7,607 nt of DNA from Lachnoclostridium sp. UBA1781 (lineage in GTDB: Bacteria; Bacillota; Clostridia; Lachnospirales; Lachnospiraceae): contig DCGJ01000043.1 of NCBI GenBank assembly GCA_002315495.1, positions 1-7,607 of the forward strand, given 5' to 3'. A program made the translations under genes and the position numbers. Each line of letters opens with the position of its first letter. Within the stretch, counting starts at the first letter, position 1. The notes beneath the pieces were generated by a model, which saw nothing but the letters and a program-made list of their open reading frames with translations, searched no databases and was not told where the DNA came from. Below, in pieces: positions 6,200 through 7,607 of this stretch.

Positions 6200-7444
6200 T
6201 TAATCCTCGTAAAGCGGATACTTGTCGGTCAAGGACTTAACCAATGCGGCAGCCTTTTCCTTGTTTGCCTCGAAATCATCGATAGCAAGTGCAATTGCCT
6301 CAGCAATAACATCCATATCCTCTTCGTTCATACCACGGCTGGTAACTGCTGCGGTACCAAGACGAACACCGGAGGTAACGAATGGCTTCTGTGGGTCATT
6401 CGGAATGGTGTTCTTGTTACAGGTGATGTGAACAGCATCAAGAACCTTCTCTGCTTCCTTACCGGTGATGTTCTTAGTGGTAAGGTCAACCAACATCAAG
6501 TGGTTGTCGGTACCGTCGGAAACAATCTTAAAGCCACGCTTCTGAAGTCCCTTGCAAAGAGCCTGTGCATTCTTAATGATATTGCCTGCATACTCCTTGA
6601 AGGATGGGTCAAGAGCTTCCTTGAAGCAAACGGCCTTTGCTGCGATAACGTGCATCAAAGGACCACCCTGGATACCCGGGAATACACACTTGTTGAACTT
6701 GTGCTCTTCTGCAAATTCTGCAGAGCTCAAAATCATACCGCCTCTCGGTCCACGAAGGGTCTTATGAGTGGTCGTGGTTACAACATGTGCGTAAGGGATT
6801 GGGCTCTCGTGATAGCCACCTGCAACCAAGCCTGCAATGTGAGCCATATCAACCATGAGATATGCGCCAACCATATCAGCGATTTCACGGAAACGCTTAA
6901 AATCAATCTTTCTTGCGTAAGCGGATGCACCTGCGATAATAAGCTTCGGATTGCACTCCTTAGCAATTCTCTCAAGCTCCTCGTAATCGATGAAACCGTC
7001 ATCATTTACGCCATAAGGAACGATATTGAAATAAGTACCGGAGAAGTTTACTGGGCTACCATGAGTCAAATGTCCACCATGAGCAAGGTTCATACCCATA
7101 ACGGTATCACCCGGCTGCAACAATGCGAACTGAACTGCCATATTTGCCTGAGCACCGGAGTGAGGCTGTACATTTACATAAGTGCAACCAAAAAGCTCCT
7201 TTGCGCGCTCGATAGCAAGATTCTCAGCGATGTCAACGAACTCACAACCGCCATAATATCTCTTGCCCGGGTAACCTTCCGCATACTTGTTGGTAAGTAC
7301 GCTGCCCATAGCTGCCATAACAGCCTTGCTTACGAGGTTCTCGGAAGCAATCAACTCGATGTTGTCTCTCTGTCTGCCAAGTTCCAGTTCAATGCTCTGG
7401 GCAAGTTCCGGATCTGCGGCCTTAACGATGTCAAATGAATACAT
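6200..7444 (-). CDS. glyA: Serine hydroxymethyltransferase
   Basis: This 414-residue PLP enzyme interconverts serine plus tetrahydrofolate with glycine plus 5,10-methylenetetrahydrofolate, the main cytosolic source of one-carbon units. Seen in order: LIASEN at 31-36 with Glu35; NKYAEGYPGKRYYGG at 52-66; the HGGHLTHG segment at 122-129; VDMAHIAGL at 198-206, where Asp199 should contact the PLP ring nitrogen; and TTTTHKTLRGPRGG at 223-236 with the PLP Schiff-base Lys228. Arg361 in TSGVRLGTAA should bind the substrate carboxylate. Length matches bacterial GlyA and all key residues are present. The ATG is preceded by AAGGA (7456-7460), 11 nt away, slightly long. The gene has its own promoter (7542-7570) and a structured leader, and is followed by a hairpin at 6158-6180. 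Confidence 0.97.
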   Translation of the reverse strand: MYSFDIVKAADPELAQSIELELGRQRDNIELIASENLVSKAVMAAMGSVLTNKYAEGYPGKRYYGGCEFVDIAENLAIERAKELFGCTYVNVQPHSGAQANMAVQFALLQPGDTVMGMNLAHGGHLTHGSPVNFSGTYFNIVPYGVNDDGFIDYEELERIAKECNPKLIIAGASAYARKIDFKRFREIADMVGAYLMVDMAHIAGLVAGGYHESPIPYAHVVTTTTHKTLRGPRGGMILSSAEFAEEHKFNKCVFPGIQGGPLMHVIAAKAVCFKEALDPSFKEYAGNIIKNAQALCKGLQKRGFKIVSDGTDNHLMLVDLTTKNITGKEAEKVLDAVHITCNKNTIPNDPQKPFVTSGVRLGTAAVTSRGMNEEDMDVIAEAIALAIDDFEANKEKAAALVKSLTDKYPLYED

Positions 7445-7478
7445 AAACTTTTCCGTCCTTCCTGTGTGGTAAGTTAAG

Positions 7479-7536
7479 GAAAATGCCCCCTTCCTTCGGG
7501 TTGGGTTGCATTTTCAAAGGGCAAAAGCCCGATTTG
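7479..7536 (-). other. Structured 5' leader of glyA (two adjacent hairpins)
   Basis: Two hairpins abut in the transcript upstream of glyA. The first pairs GGGC with GCCC around TTTT, extended by CAAA with TTTG across a 2-nt bulge (7515-7536). The second pairs GAAAATGC (7508-7515) with GCATTTTC (7479-7486) and encloses short C-tract/G-tract pairings around a CGAA loop. Its 3' side ends in TTTTCCTT, which resembles a weak terminator or attenuator. I do not recognise a known riboswitch class or T-box. Alternatively the second hairpin could end transcription arriving from further upstream. Confidence 0.5.
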
Positions 7537-7541
7537 TTGAA

Positions 7542-7570
7542 ACTATATCACATCTTTCGCAAAAAGAAAA
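7542..7570 (-). promoter_or_regulatory. Extended -10 promoter of glyA
   Basis: On the minus strand TATAGT (7542-7547) is preceded by TGA, giving an extended -10 (TGnTATAGT) with one mismatch. The -35 position 17 nt upstream is TTTTCT (7565-7570), far from consensus. Transcription should start near 7535, leaving a leader of about 90 nt. The remaining bases to the window end (7571-7607) are AT-rich and show no supported feature. Confidence 0.6.
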
Positions 7571-7607
7571 CCTATAATTTCTTATTAGATTCATAAAATT
7601 CATTGAA

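Noticed and set aside
6428..7438. A 336-codon open frame on the plus strand inside glyA
   Set aside because: It lies entirely antisense to an intact, fully conserved glyA, shows no family motifs and has no independent promoter or ribosome binding site; it is a by-product of glyA codon use.
7573..7578. TATAAT on the plus strand near the right edge, suggesting a divergent promoter
   Set aside because: No acceptable -35 lies 16-18 nt upstream and no gene is visible to the right before the window ends.

Overview
The window looks like ordinary chromosomal housekeeping DNA from a low-to-moderate GC Gram-positive anaerobe of the class Clostridia. The family Lachnospiraceae is the most likely source. 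This rests on strong AGGAGG-type ribosome binding sites, sigma-A promoters, intrinsic terminators and protein wording (the RpoZ N-terminus, a YicC-RpoZ neighbourhood, and a topoisomerase III with an acidic insert). It is an inference from sequence style, not from a database match. All genes lie on the minus strand, so transcription runs from the right end of the window to the left.

In transcription order (right to left) there are five units. (1) glyA, serine hydroxymethyltransferase (6200-7444), has an extended -10 promoter and a roughly 90-nt structured leader, and is followed by a hairpin. (2) A 240-residue lipoprotein of unknown function (5405-6127) has a Thr/Pro-rich C-terminal tail and its own terminator. 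(3) topB (DNA topoisomerase III, 3134-5254) and a membrane YdcF/SanA-family protein (2352-3125) are separated by only 8 bp and have an extended -10 promoter upstream of topB. (4) yicC, rpoZ and lepB (2252 down to 259) form a tight unit behind a near-consensus promoter whose -10 lies in a perfect 8-bp inverted repeat, and it ends at a very long terminator hairpin. (5) The first 11 codons of gap (glyceraldehyde-3-phosphate dehydrogenase, 1-34) have a good promoter and Shine-Dalgarno sequence.

The functions are core ones: one-carbon and serine/glycine metabolism (glyA), DNA decatenation (topB), cell-envelope work (YdcF-like protein, lipoprotein, LepB), RNA metabolism and transcription (YicC, RpoZ) and glycolysis (gap). 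No terminator is visible between the YdcF-like gene and yicC, so readthrough from topB into the yicC-rpoZ-lepB unit is plausible.

I found no defence system, mobile element, CRISPR array, tRNA, rRNA or clear new system. The most useful second looks are: the matched non-canonical promoters of topB and glyA; the operator-like inverted repeat on the yicC promoter; the absence of remA and gmk between yicC and rpoZ; the structured glyA leader; the lepB terminator hairpin, which folds well in only one transcription direction; and the apparent internal duplication in the lipoprotein.
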